In this document: positions 55,305 through 63,761 of the stretch, piece by piece | Numbering within the stretch: the first letter of the stretch is position 1 | Layout: each line of letters opens with the position of its first letter | The notes under the pieces: generated by a model | Seen by the model: only the letters and a program-made list of their open reading frames with translations | The model's database searches: none | What the model was told of the DNA's origin: nothing | Assembly: GCA_025359045.1 (NCBI GenBank) | Contig: JANYHN010000063.1 | Coordinates: 30,625 to 94,624, forward strand | DNA: 64,000 bases | DNA from: Hyphomicrobiales bacterium | Lineage (GTDB): Bacteria > Pseudomonadota > Alphaproteobacteria > Rhizobiales > Aestuariivirgaceae | Direction: 5' to 3' | Position numbers and translations under genes: made by a program

Positions 55305-56656
55305 TGGGTAACCGCAGGTAATAATATTGCAACACCAACCCGTCCGGGTTTTTGCAGATCAACCATTAAATTGTTAACGTCACTCTGCTGCAATGCCTGA
55401 AGCTCATCCAAATATGAACTCGCTTTCTGCAATCCGTAATCGACGATGTCTTGCCCTAAACTTTGAACACGCGAGTCCGCATTCTCCCACTCACTGAACA
55501 AAAAATTGCGCTTTTTTAGGCGCTCAAAACTTTTAAGCGAAAGCCCACGCGTTGCAAAATCGGAAAGGTAAGTCTCAATAATCTTGGTCATTTGTTCGGG
55601 CGTCACTTGCGGTTGCAATGAAGCTGAAAACCTGATTTGCCACACGCCTTCATAAACCCGCGCAACACTTATGTTCCAGTCCTGCACGAGTCCGGCATTA
55701 TCAGCAATTTTATCGCGTAATCCCTCGGTCAGGCGGCTGCGCATCGCATCCTGTAAAACCGAAGAAGCCGCAACGGCCCGCCAAGACGTGGGCGCTGCAA
55801 TGATTTTTGCCCAAGTAAATTTGGGCACACGAACACGGTCAGATGTCTTGGTGCGCTCAAATGAATCAGGCTCGAAAGCTTTTATTGCTTCCATCGGCAA
55901 AAGCGCGGGCAATGCCATCAGAAGTTTGTCGTTGTGCTTCACCCGCATTTCACGGTTTACCAACATTTCACCAAACACAGCATTTGGAAAAACCATGGTG
56001 ATTGCTTTGCGGTTCTCGGCGCTCAAGTAGGGGCCCGCCACCTGAAGAAAAAATGGTGATCCCTGATAATGTGCCGCGTCAAAAGCCAGCACATCTTTCA
56101 GCGTAATGGCAGCAATATCTTCAACATGGCCGCCTGGATATTTTTCAAAGGGCAACCCCTTGTTCAGTTCAGAATTAAAATCGATAGCAAATCGCGTATC
56201 CGGATCGCTTTCCGTGCGTTCCAAAAGCTCTTGGATCACAACACCTTTCTCAGTCTTCACATCAACCTCGGTGATAGCCAAGGGCGTTATAATACGCGCC
56301 AATCCTTTAAGCGCTTCGCTAAAGCCCGCAGGCGGTATATTCAGATCGTAGCGTGTATAAGTATAATTTGTTGCTGCATTAGAGTTCGACCCCGGAATCG
56401 AATCAAACGCCGCAAATCCTTTGCCGTCACTATTTTTAAATTTGAGATGTTCCAAAACATGTGCAATGCCCGGGATGGAGTCCGATGTGGAACCAAAAGG
56501 CACCCACAACGAGAGCGAATAAGTAGTGCTATTTTCAATCGCAATGTCGAACACCTGCGATTTGGGTGCTATATCATTTGCAAGAACACCCGGTGCCCAC
56601 GCTCCCAATGCTATTACAAGAATTAAACTAAAGTGATTTTTCACGCAGGCTTTCAT
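55301..56656 (-). CDS. M16 zinc peptidase, catalytic subunit
   Basis: The 451-residue periplasmic protease has a signal peptide (residues 1-26) and the inverted zinc motif H66-V-L-E69-H70. The third zinc ligand is probably Glu136 or Glu143 in the EKGVVIQE segment. It cuts unfolded peptides inside a closed chamber formed with the partner encoded by the next gene. The loop after HVLEH is longer than in processing peptidases (KFKNSDGKGFAAFDSIPG). Start at 56656 is the first ATG with a normal signal. Confidence 0.88.
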   Translation of the reverse strand: MKACVKNHFSLILVIALGAWAPGVLANDIAPKSQVFDIAIENSTTYSLSLWVPFGSTSDSIPGIAHVLEHLKFKNSDGKGFAAFDSIPGSNSNAATNYTYTRYDLNIPPAGFSEALKGLARIITPLAITEVDVKTEKGVVIQELLERTESDPDTRFAIDFNSELNKGLPFEKYPGGHVEDIAAITLKDVLAFDAAHYQGSPFFLQVAGPYLSAENRKAITMVFPNAVFGEMLVNREMRVKHNDKLLMALPALLPMEAIKAFEPDSFERTKTSDRVRVPKFTWAKIIAAPTSWRAVAASSVLQDAMRSRLTEGLRDKIADNAGLVQDWNISVARVYEGVWQIRFSASLQPQVTPEQMTKIIETYLSDFATRGLSLKSFERLKKRNFLFSEWENADSRVQSLGQDIVDYGLQKASSYLDELQALQQSDVNNLMVDLQKPGRVGVAILLPAVTQ

Positions 56657-56739
56657 CTTTTGCTGTTCGCCTGCAAACTAGTGATATCCGCCGATAAATC
56701 CAATGACAAATGCACCCTGTGGGCAAAGTAACGCATTTG

Positions 56740-57123
56740 TCATGCTTGCGGCTTTTTAAAGCCTCCACCAGTGATTTCATAATAATCACCAGCATCGTCA
56801 CAAAAAATATGGCCTTCAAGTTTCAGTCCGGTTTTGCCATTAATGCCACCAACGCAGATCGAAGTGGTATGAGAAGCATCTTGTTTCCAAAACAAATTCG
56901 ATCCGCATTCCTTGCAAAACCCGCGCTTGGCAAAATCGCTGGATGCATACCACTTCAGGCCATCTTGTTTCGTCAACTTCAAATCAGCATCGGCGACGCG
57001 GCTCGAAATCCAATAACTGCCCGTTTGCTTGCGGCATTGCGTGCAGTGGCAGGCGAGCGCATCTTTCATAGGCCCAGTGATCTCGTAGGCCACCGCACCA
57101 CACAAACACGATCCGGTTTTCAT
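56740..57123 (-). CDS. GFA family zinc protein (formaldehyde-activating-like)
   Basis: The 127-residue protein matches the GFA/CENP-V fold: an early zinc site (SCLCGAVAYEI), CHCTQCRKQTG, then a structural zinc site (FCKECGSNLFW) and a late GGINGK. The founder of the family was reported to speed the joining of glutathione and formaldehyde, though many members have other or unknown roles. Its ATG overlaps the stop of the BHMT-like gene by 4 bases, so it is the last gene of the mttB1 operon. In this context handling of formaldehyde from demethylation is an inference. Confidence 0.85.
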   Translation of the reverse strand: MKTGSCLCGAVAYEITGPMKDALACHCTQCRKQTGSYWISSRVADADLKLTKQDGLKWYASSDFAKRGFCKECGSNLFWKQDASHTTSICVGGINGKTGLKLEGHIFCDDAGDYYEITGGGFKKPQA

Positions 57124-58031
57124 TTCATTTGACCTGCCAATGAAGCGATGTGATCAGGTCCAATTCCGCAACATCCGCCAAAAGCCGAAACCCCCAGCTT
57201 TTGCCAATCGCGCGATTTAGCAACCAGATCGTCAGGCGCAATGACATCAACAAACTGCCAATTTGGCGCTTTAAAGAACCCACACTCAGGATAGGTGCCC
57301 ATCGGCCCCGCCCATGACATTCGCAATATAGTCAAAGCCTCATCCGTATCATTGGGCGAGGTATGCATAATGCTCATCACTGCAGGTTTCAGTGCGGCAA
57401 GGGCAGGGGCAAAATCTTCCAGCAATTGGTCATGCCGACCAAACCCCACCAATTTGCTGTCAGCATTGCGCTCCACCGAAATCCCAACCCAAACAGGAAG
57501 CCCCGTTTTAATCGCCTCGTCTGTAGCCCAAATGGAATAATCCGTATCGCGCATCATCTCCATCATGATGAGGTCAACTCCACACGCCTTCAAATTCTCA
57601 ACCTTGCGCTTAAACAATGCTCGCGCTTCTGCCTCTGTCCAATCAGTTGACAAATCCGTACGGTCAGACCCCGCCACAACTGGCCGCATTGTGGAAACTG
57701 ATCCAGCCACCGCAACCTTGTGCCCAACTGCTGCTGCCTTAGCCTCGCGCACCGCTGCACGGTCCACCACAATCAAATCATAATCGCGTTTATAAAAATT
57801 AAAACTCAATGCCGAAGATGCAAACGTATTGGCCGTAATCATATCCGCACCAACGCGGATATATTCATCATGAACCTCGCGCACAATGTGCGGATGCGTC
57901 AGATTAGCGTCAGCGCACCACACAGCTCCACTCATCGGTGCCCCGCGCCTCTGAATATCCGTGCCTGTGCCACCATCCATAATAATGGTCTCGCCCCGCG
58001 CCAACTTGTCTTCGATAAATTGATAACTCAC
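57120..58031 (-). CDS. homocysteine S-methyltransferase, BHMT-like
   Basis: The 303-residue barrel enzyme has the GGTGTDIQRRG start, the DMITANTFASS block and a GGCCGIGPDHIA end, where the paired cysteines bind zinc that activates the thiol of homocysteine. It lacks the folate and B12 domains of MetH, so it probably takes methyl directly from a methylated donor such as a betaine or S-methylmethionine. Its ATG overlaps the Fe-S gene stop as ATGA. It may take methyl from the MttB pathway or provide another way to use the same substrate. Confidence 0.87.
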   Translation of the reverse strand: MSYQFIEDKLARGETIIMDGGTGTDIQRRGAPMSGAVWCADANLTHPHIVREVHDEYIRVGADMITANTFASSALSFNFYKRDYDLIVVDRAAVREAKAAAVGHKVAVAGSVSTMRPVVAGSDRTDLSTDWTEAEARALFKRKVENLKACGVDLIMMEMMRDTDYSIWATDEAIKTGLPVWVGISVERNADSKLVGFGRHDQLLEDFAPALAALKPAVMSIMHTSPNDTDEALTILRMSWAGPMGTYPECGFFKAPNWQFVDVIAPDDLVAKSRDWQKLGVSAFGGCCGIGPDHIASLAGQMK

Positions 58032-58657
58032 TTCATTCTCGCTTTTGCAAATGCCTGCATATGAAACTGAGCTTGGGGCTTAGCATATTGATATTGAACA
58101 CCGATAGGGCAGGGGCGGCGGGCCAGACACCCACCCTCCATGCAATCATTGGCACCCGCATTCACATAAACACCACAAGCAACGACATCATAATACTGAC
58201 CGTCAAAAGCTGAAACAGGGCAGGCACTTAAACACGGTTTTTGGGCACAACTTTCACATGGATGCGCACCCGCTGTCACGCGCGGCAAATCAAATTCCAC
58301 CGGAAACATTAAGGCCGCGCGATAAGCATGCCAAAGCCCATAAGTCTGATGAATGTTGAGCCCCAAAGGCGAAACATGTCCAGCTCCACCACGCCTGGCC
58401 CAAGATAAAAATGGCTGATGCGGCACGTCAAACGGAAACGCAGCCTTTGCGTCCAAATCTGCCGCCAATGGTTCCACAACGCGTCGCGTCCAGTCATCCA
58501 TAGACCCGCCACCTTCATGCGCAAACCGTCGAAACATCTCTGGCCCTGCATTGCCGATCAATATAACTTGGCGTGTCGCACCCATATCGGTGGTCGAAAA
58601 CCAACCGAGAGGGATAAAGCCCTCGCGTCTTATTCGGTTAAGAACCGCATGTTCCAC
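58028..58657 (-). CDS. two-cluster Fe-S protein, QueG/ferredoxin-like
   Basis: The 209-residue protein has two cysteine groups at its C-terminal half: CX2CX4CX3CP (CESCAQKPCLSACP) and a spaced CX10CX4CX5CP set ending CLARRPCPIG. This fits two [4Fe-4S] clusters as in QueG and reductive-activator proteins. The N-terminal half (RRIRREGFIPLGWF-type opening) is QueG-like but short. In corrinoid methyl transfer systems such proteins re-reduce inactive Co(II); that role here is an inference. The GTG start overlaps the mttB1 stop by one base. Confidence 0.8.
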   Translation of the reverse strand: MEHAVLNRIRREGFIPLGWFSTTDMGATRQVILIGNAGPEMFRRFAHEGGGSMDDWTRRVVEPLAADLDAKAAFPFDVPHQPFLSWARRGGAGHVSPLGLNIHQTYGLWHAYRAALMFPVEFDLPRVTAGAHPCESCAQKPCLSACPVSAFDGQYYDVVACGVYVNAGANDCMEGGCLARRPCPIGVQYQYAKPQAQFHMQAFAKARMK

Positions 58658-60237
58658 TACTTCATCCAGCGTGGATCGCCCAACTCCATGATCTCGCGCG
58701 GCAAGCGAATATCATGCTTAGCGCGGATCATATCATCAACATCGCGGGGGATATATTCTGGATAATAGGTCGACAAAATTGTCTTCTTCTTCGCAATCGC
58801 CTTCTGCAAAATGTCAGGCTTGCCCGCCTCGTTCCATTCCTTAGGGCTCATGCGGTTGCCTAAAAGTGGATAAACGTATTCCGTCTGCATCATGCTCAAA
58901 GTCTGATCCGACCCTAAATAATGCCCGGGGCCCTCCAAACAAACATCGGTAATAACATCAAGCGACAGCGTCTCATCCGTCACCTCAATGCCGCGCACAT
59001 TGCGGTTAATCGATCCCAACATGTCATTATCAATCAGCAAGCTTTCTAAACAAAAGCCCAGCAGCGAAGCATGCATGCCGGCCATTTCATACATCAGGTT
59101 CACACCAGCCATCGCTGAAATGCCGGCCGTCACACCTTTTTCATAGCCGGCCTGCACATCAGGAAACTTGGCATCGCACATGCCAGAAGCAGAGCCAACA
59201 GTAAGGTTATAAAAATGCCCCATCTGCCCGCATGCCGCTGTGATGAGTGCTTGCTCGCCAGAGCCACCAGACATGGCGCCCGTGCGCAAATCCGAAACAA
59301 ATGGCCATGGCCCCCAAATCGCAATGGCCCCTGGCACCACGCAATTAATGTAAACCAAGCCAGCCAAACATTCAGCCACAGCCTGCACAACTGTCCCTGC
59401 GAGTGCCGCAGGCGAAGTCGCCCCCGCCTGAGCTGCTGAAAGAAGCAACACCGGCATGCCGCCACGCGCTGCCACTTCAAGACACCGACAAGCATCTTCA
59501 GCAAATTTCAAGGGCGGCACAACAAAGCAATTTGATTGCGAAACAAACGGCCGTTCGCGCCATTTCTTTTCACCACCCGCCACATAATGCAGAATTTGCA
59601 AACACTCATCCACATGATCAGGCTCAACCATGCTGGTGCCCACATGTTTGTTTGTGCCCGCGAGTGATGCATAGAGCGTGTTGATATCTAGATCATGCCC
59701 ATTCAGCATATCGCGCGCCGTCAGGCAGCGTTGGAAAAAGTGAATGTGCTCACACGTGTCCACAATCCGCGCTGCATCATAAAGATCAGCCAAATAAGAC
59801 TCGCGGTAAGAATTCGTCTCAATCTCGGCCACATGCACAGCAGCGCCCGCCGTGCCAAAATAGACCTTGTTACCTGATGGATACATATCATGCTGAGGGT
59901 CGCGCGCGCACAGAACAAAATTTCGCGCACAAGACGCTAAAATATCTTCCACCAGCGAGCGCGGAATGCAAAGCCGCCCGCGATCATTGATAAAGCCGCC
60001 CCGCGCCGTAACAGCCTCGACACATGAGGCAATAGGAGTGCCTAACCCAACAGTTTCGAGCAGCTTCAATGCTGTCTCATGGATTCGCTGCATATCAGCA
60101 TCTTTCAGAGGCTTATATTGCCCACCCGTCATGCCTGGCCTAACTGCTGCCTCAGCCATAGGCACAACGCGTGAGCGCAGCGCCTTGCGAGCCTCGCGTC
60201 CACCGCGCCGTTTTGAAAGATCTTCAACTAAAGTCAT
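58657..60237 (-). CDS. MttB-family corrinoid-dependent methyltransferase homologue 1 (non-pyrrolysine)
   Basis: The 526-residue protein belongs to the trimethylamine methyltransferase family (COG5598), of which non-pyrrolysine members demethylate quaternary amines such as glycine betaine, proline betaine or carnitine. Diagnostic stretches are MQRIHETALKLLETVGL, VYFGTAGAAVHV, the long glycine-rich LSAAQAGATSPAALAG barrel part and SVEVITD-like late blocks. No in-frame amber is present. An N-terminal basic stretch (SKRRGGREARKALRSR) is extra. The ATG at 60237 has GGTGGA near it; ATG 60249 or TTG 60255 are alternatives. It leads a four-gene operon. Confidence 0.88.
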   Translation of the reverse strand: MTLVEDLSKRRGGREARKALRSRVVPMAEAAVRPGMTGGQYKPLKDADMQRIHETALKLLETVGLGTPIASCVEAVTARGGFINDRGRLCIPRSLVEDILASCARNFVLCARDPQHDMYPSGNKVYFGTAGAAVHVAEIETNSYRESYLADLYDAARIVDTCEHIHFFQRCLTARDMLNGHDLDINTLYASLAGTNKHVGTSMVEPDHVDECLQILHYVAGGEKKWRERPFVSQSNCFVVPPLKFAEDACRCLEVAARGGMPVLLLSAAQAGATSPAALAGTVVQAVAECLAGLVYINCVVPGAIAIWGPWPFVSDLRTGAMSGGSGEQALITAACGQMGHFYNLTVGSASGMCDAKFPDVQAGYEKGVTAGISAMAGVNLMYEMAGMHASLLGFCLESLLIDNDMLGSINRNVRGIEVTDETLSLDVITDVCLEGPGHYLGSDQTLSMMQTEYVYPLLGNRMSPKEWNEAGKPDILQKAIAKKKTILSTYYPEYIPRDVDDMIRAKHDIRLPREIMELGDPRWMK

Positions 60238-60383
60238 ATTTCCACCCATGGCCAAATCATTATGATGAGACGCATTTTTGCTCTCGCATAACGAAACTGC
60301 AAAGTCCTAAATTTGGATCAGTAGGTGTGAGAAAAAATCACCACCATGTCGCAGCCAGACTGTCTAACCGCAACAAAACACAT

Positions 60384-60404
60384 ATGTTACAAGGGTGACA
60401 ACAT
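60384..60404. promoter_or_regulatory. LysR-type box ATGTT-N11-AACAT
   Basis: A perfect ATGTT-N11-AACAT dyad with the T-N11-A core of LysR-type sites. Its centre is 28 bases before the LysR start and lies in the 184-base region shared with divergent mttB1. Both operons could be controlled from here. Confidence 0.6.
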
Positions 60405-60421
60405 TTGATTGGTGAATCCTC

Positions 60422-61333
60422 TTGGCTAGACGAGACCTGCCACCCCTTCGCGCTTTAACCGCCTTTGAAGCCGCCGCCCGCCTTGGTTCCTTCCGCATGG
60501 CAGCAGGTGAATTGGGCATAACCCGTTCTGCCGTAAGCCATCAAATCAAACTGCTGGAAGATCGGCTCGATATCCAACTTTTCCGCCGTGACGCCAGAAA
60601 AGCCGAACTCACCCAACTGGGACAAACCTATTATCCCACAGTTCGTGATGCTTTCGACCAGATCGAAGCTCAAACCAAAGCGCTCCGCCCATCCAACACC
60701 GACAACGAACTCACCATCCAGGTTTATGTCACTGTTGCTCTCAAATGGCTCATCCCGCGTCTGCATGATTTTGAACGCAAATACCCAGATGTAAGAGTGC
60801 GCCTTTCCACATCATATTTCGATTGGGATTTTGATGAGCGCAATGTTGACGTAGGCCTCATACTCGCCCGCAACAAATTGCCGGGTCATTACTATCGCCC
60901 ACTGTTCAAATCCTATCTTTCACCAATTTGCGCGCCGTCAATAAAATTAAAAACAATGGACGACATTAAAAAGCACAAGCTTATTGATGTTTATACAGCC
61001 GAGGAAGATTGGCAAATCTGGTTGGAGGCTGCAGGGGTAAAAGCCGTAAAGCCCGCCAATCGCCTCTCTGTAGATTCGTATATCTTGGCCCAAGAAGCGG
61101 CCATAGAGGGCAGGGGACTAGCCATGACCATTGGCCCCTTTGCCTCTGAAGAAATAAAGTTGGGCCGTCTGCAACAGCCATTCCCCTTGCGCGTGCCCCA
61201 TAAACACAATTGGTATTTTGCTTGTTCATCGGAAAACAAAAACAAAAACAAGATCAAACGATTTGAAGATTGGCTGGTCAAACAAGTGGCGGCTGATCCG
61301 GCCCTTGAACTCCTAAAGGACGATAAGAAATGA
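60422..61333 (+). CDS. LysR-family regulator, GcvA-like
   Basis: The 303-residue protein has the LysR winged helix at residues 1-65 (LPPLRALTAFEAAARLGSF, then RSAVSHQIKLLEDRLDIQLFRR) and a substrate-binding domain like GcvA/AmpR (LIPRLHDFERKYPDVRVRL). The start codon is TTG at 60422, the only one before an upstream in-frame stop; GGTGA lies about 7 bases before it. It is followed with a 4-base overlap (ATGA) by mttB2, so it is the first gene of its operon. It probably controls both divergent units and itself. Confidence 0.9.
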   Translation: MARRDLPPLRALTAFEAAARLGSFRMAAGELGITRSAVSHQIKLLEDRLDIQLFRRDARKAELTQLGQTYYPTVRDAFDQIEAQTKALRPSNTDNELTIQVYVTVALKWLIPRLHDFERKYPDVRVRLSTSYFDWDFDERNVDVGLILARNKLPGHYYRPLFKSYLSPICAPSIKLKTMDDIKKHKLIDVYTAEEDWQIWLEAAGVKAVKPANRLSVDSYILAQEAAIEGRGLAMTIGPFASEEIKLGRLQQPFPLRVPHKHNWYFACSSENKNKNKIKRFEDWLVKQVAADPALELLKDDKK

Positions 61334-62898
61334 CGGAAGAAGTAACCAGCTCAATTGAAACCCGCCGCGGTCGCCGTGGTGGCGCACGGGCCAATCCAGG
61401 TGCTGGTGGCGGAGCAATCATTCCCCAATTGTCGCGTCGCCAAATCAAACGCAAATTCCCACCCACAAATATTTTATCCGCCGACGAAATTGAATCAATC
61501 CATCAAGCATCACTCAAAGTATTGAATGAAATCGGAATGGATTTCCTTTGGCCCGACGCGCTTGAGCTTTTGCGTAAATCCGGTGGCGTAAAAATTGAAG
61601 GCGAACGCGTGCGCTTCGAGTCCGCTTTTATCGAAGAATACTTGTCTTACGCTCCATCCGAATTTACGCTTCACGCCCGCAACCCTGAAAACAATTCCCG
61701 CATCGGTGGCGATAACATGGTGTTCGGCACAGTGGGCAGCCCGCCAAGCTGCTATGATATGGAAGGCGGCCGCCGAACCGGAAACCAAGCCGACTACCGT
61801 AAATTCCTGAAGCTCGGCCAACATTTCAACGCCATTGGTTTCAGCGCGGGTTATCCCGTTGAACCCGTCGACATCCACGCAGGTATTCGTCATCTTGATG
61901 CTTTGCGCGATATGGCAACACTAATGGATAAGCCGATGACAGCCTATTGCTTAGGCTCGCACCGCGTCCGGGATGCAGTCGAAATTGCCCGAATCGCACG
62001 CGGCATCAGCCAGCAACAATTCGAAGCTGAACCCACGCTCACCACAATTATCAATACCAACTCGCCGTTAAAGCTTGACGCTTACATGCTGAACGGAATC
62101 ATGGAAATGTCGTCACGAGGGCAATCGGTTTGCATCACTCCGTTCACGCTGGCTGGTGCAATGGCTCCAGTTACGATGGCTGGTGCCCTTGTTGAACAAA
62201 ATGCCGAAGCCATGGCGGGCCTCGCGTTCACGCAACTCGTCAAAAAAGGTGCTCCTGTCATCTATGGCGGCTTCACGTCAAATGTGGATATGAAATCAGG
62301 TGCCCCCGCCTTCGGCACACCGGAATATATGAAAGCGGTCATGGTCGGTGGCCAGTTGGCCAGGCGCTATAAAATTCCATATCGCACGTCCAACACCTGC
62401 GCCGCCAACACCATGGATGCGCAAGCGGCATATGAAAGCGTGTTCAGCCTTTGGGCTTTGACCATGGGCGGCGGTAACTTCATCATGCACGGTGCTGGCT
62501 GGCTCGAAGGCGGGCTGGTGGCTGGATTTGAGAAATTTATTTTGGATGTCGACCTGATTCAAATGATCATGGAGTTCCTGCAACCCCTTGAAACAACTGA
62601 AGATGCGCTCGGCGTTGAAGCAATACGTGAAGTTGGGCCCGGCGGACATTTTTTTGGCGCCCAACACACGCTTGCCAGATATAGCAACGCTTTTTACCAA
62701 CCCATCATTTCGGATTGGCGCAATAACCAACAATGGGCTGCTGCGGGCAAACCTGAAGCTATGCAACGCGCCAACCACGTTTATAAACAAGCGTTGGAAG
62801 AATACCAACAACCCTATATGGATCCGGCCATTCTTGATGAGCTGAATGAATTTGTTGATCGCCGAAAAGCCGAAGGTGGCGTAAAAACGGATTTTTAG
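61330..62898 (+). CDS. MttB-family corrinoid-dependent methyltransferase homologue 2 (non-pyrrolysine)
   Basis: The 522-residue protein is another COG5598 member but clearly diverged from homologue 1. It begins with a basic low-complexity part (RRGRRGGARANPGAGGG), then LSADEIESIHQASLKVLNEIG, VFGTVGSPPSCYDME, the barrel block LAGAMAPVTMAGALVEQNAEA and SNTCAANTMDAQAAYES. It has no amber codon. Such enzymes move a methyl from a quaternary amine to a corrinoid protein, which is not found in this window. It overlaps the LysR gene by 4 bases and psuK starts 1 base after its stop, an unusual partnership. Confidence 0.87.
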   Translation: MTEEVTSSIETRRGRRGGARANPGAGGGAIIPQLSRRQIKRKFPPTNILSADEIESIHQASLKVLNEIGMDFLWPDALELLRKSGGVKIEGERVRFESAFIEEYLSYAPSEFTLHARNPENNSRIGGDNMVFGTVGSPPSCYDMEGGRRTGNQADYRKFLKLGQHFNAIGFSAGYPVEPVDIHAGIRHLDALRDMATLMDKPMTAYCLGSHRVRDAVEIARIARGISQQQFEAEPTLTTIINTNSPLKLDAYMLNGIMEMSSRGQSVCITPFTLAGAMAPVTMAGALVEQNAEAMAGLAFTQLVKKGAPVIYGGFTSNVDMKSGAPAFGTPEYMKAVMVGGQLARRYKIPYRTSNTCAANTMDAQAAYESVFSLWALTMGGGNFIMHGAGWLEGGLVAGFEKFILDVDLIQMIMEFLQPLETTEDALGVEAIREVGPGGHFFGAQHTLARYSNAFYQPIISDWRNNQQWAAAGKPEAMQRANHVYKQALEEYQQPYMDPAILDELNEFVDRRKAEGGVKTDF

Positions 62899-62899
62899 A

Positions 62900-63760
62900 A
62901 TGAGCAACGTGCTGGTTATCGGCGGTGCCAATGTGGATGTGAAAGCCAAAACCACCGCAGCCCACATTCCGCGCACGTCAAATCCGGGCTTAGTCACCAT
63001 AAAAGCAGGCGGCGTTGGCCGAAACATCGCCCATAATTTGGCAAGGCTAGGCGCTGATGTCAGCTTGCTGAGCGTGATTGGCCAAGATGCTTTCGGTGAC
63101 ATGCTGATCAGCGAAACCAAAAAAGCAGGTGTCAACACCGACGCAATCATCCGCACAAACCAAACCACAGGATCATATGTGGCGATGCTTGATGAAAAAG
63201 GTGAATTAATAACTGCAGTCTCAGACATGGGCCTTCTTTCCTTGTTAACTCCAGAGACAATAAAGAAGAATAAAGACCTAATTATGGCAAACAAGCATAT
63301 AATTTTGGATTGCAATTTGCCTGAAGAAACATTGAACGAACTTGCGGTATTGACTGTCGGTCATCTCATTATCGAACCAGTTTCGGTCGCAAAATCACAA
63401 AAACTCCGCAATCTCTTGGGCAAACACAAAGTCTTTATGGCCACACCAAATCTCGATCAAATTGAATCACTTGTCGGAACTCGCGATGTTCCGACCGCCA
63501 TAAATGCCCTTCACACACTCGGCCTCCAAAATATCGTTATCCACGCCGGAGAGCAGGGCGCTTATGTTTCCGATGGCAAAGAAATCATCCATATTCCGAG
63601 CCAAGCCAAAACTATTGTCGATGTCACAGGCGCAGGCGATGCCGCCACGGCGGGGCTCATCTCTGGCCTCATCAAAAATCTCCCCCTCGCAAAAGCCGCT
63701 GAGATCGGGCAAATGATGGCTGCAAAAGTAATCGCCAGCCATTCATCAACGCTAGACTGA
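62900..63760 (+). CDS. psuK: PfkB-family kinase, probable pseudouridine kinase
   Basis: The 286-residue kinase has the PfkB N-terminal block ([18 protein letters not shown]) and the C-terminal [12 protein letters not shown] motif that includes the catalytic Asp. Its start [17 protein letters not shown] is typical of PsuK. It phosphorylates the 5'-hydroxyl of pseudouridine. The call depends mainly on the next gene, which encodes the matching glycosidase. It follows mttB2 after one base. Confidence 0.88.
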   Translation: MSNVLVIGGANVDVKAKTTAAHIPRTSNPGLVTIKAGGVGRNIAHNLARLGADVSLLSVIGQDAFGDMLISETKKAGVNTDAIIRTNQTTGSYVAMLDEKGELITAVSDMGLLSLLTPETIKKNKDLIMANKHIILDCNLPEETLNELAVLTVGHLIIEPVSVAKSQKLRNLLGKHKVFMATPNLDQIESLVGTRDVPTAINALHTLGLQNIVIHAGEQGAYVSDGKEIIHIPSQAKTIVDVTGAGDAATAGLISGLIKNLPLAKAAEIGQMMAAKVIASHSSTLD

Positions 63761-63761
63761 A

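Noticed and set aside
62296..63315. 339-codon minus-strand frame
   Set aside because: It is antisense to mttB2 and psuK, both of which have strong family motifs and tight spacing.
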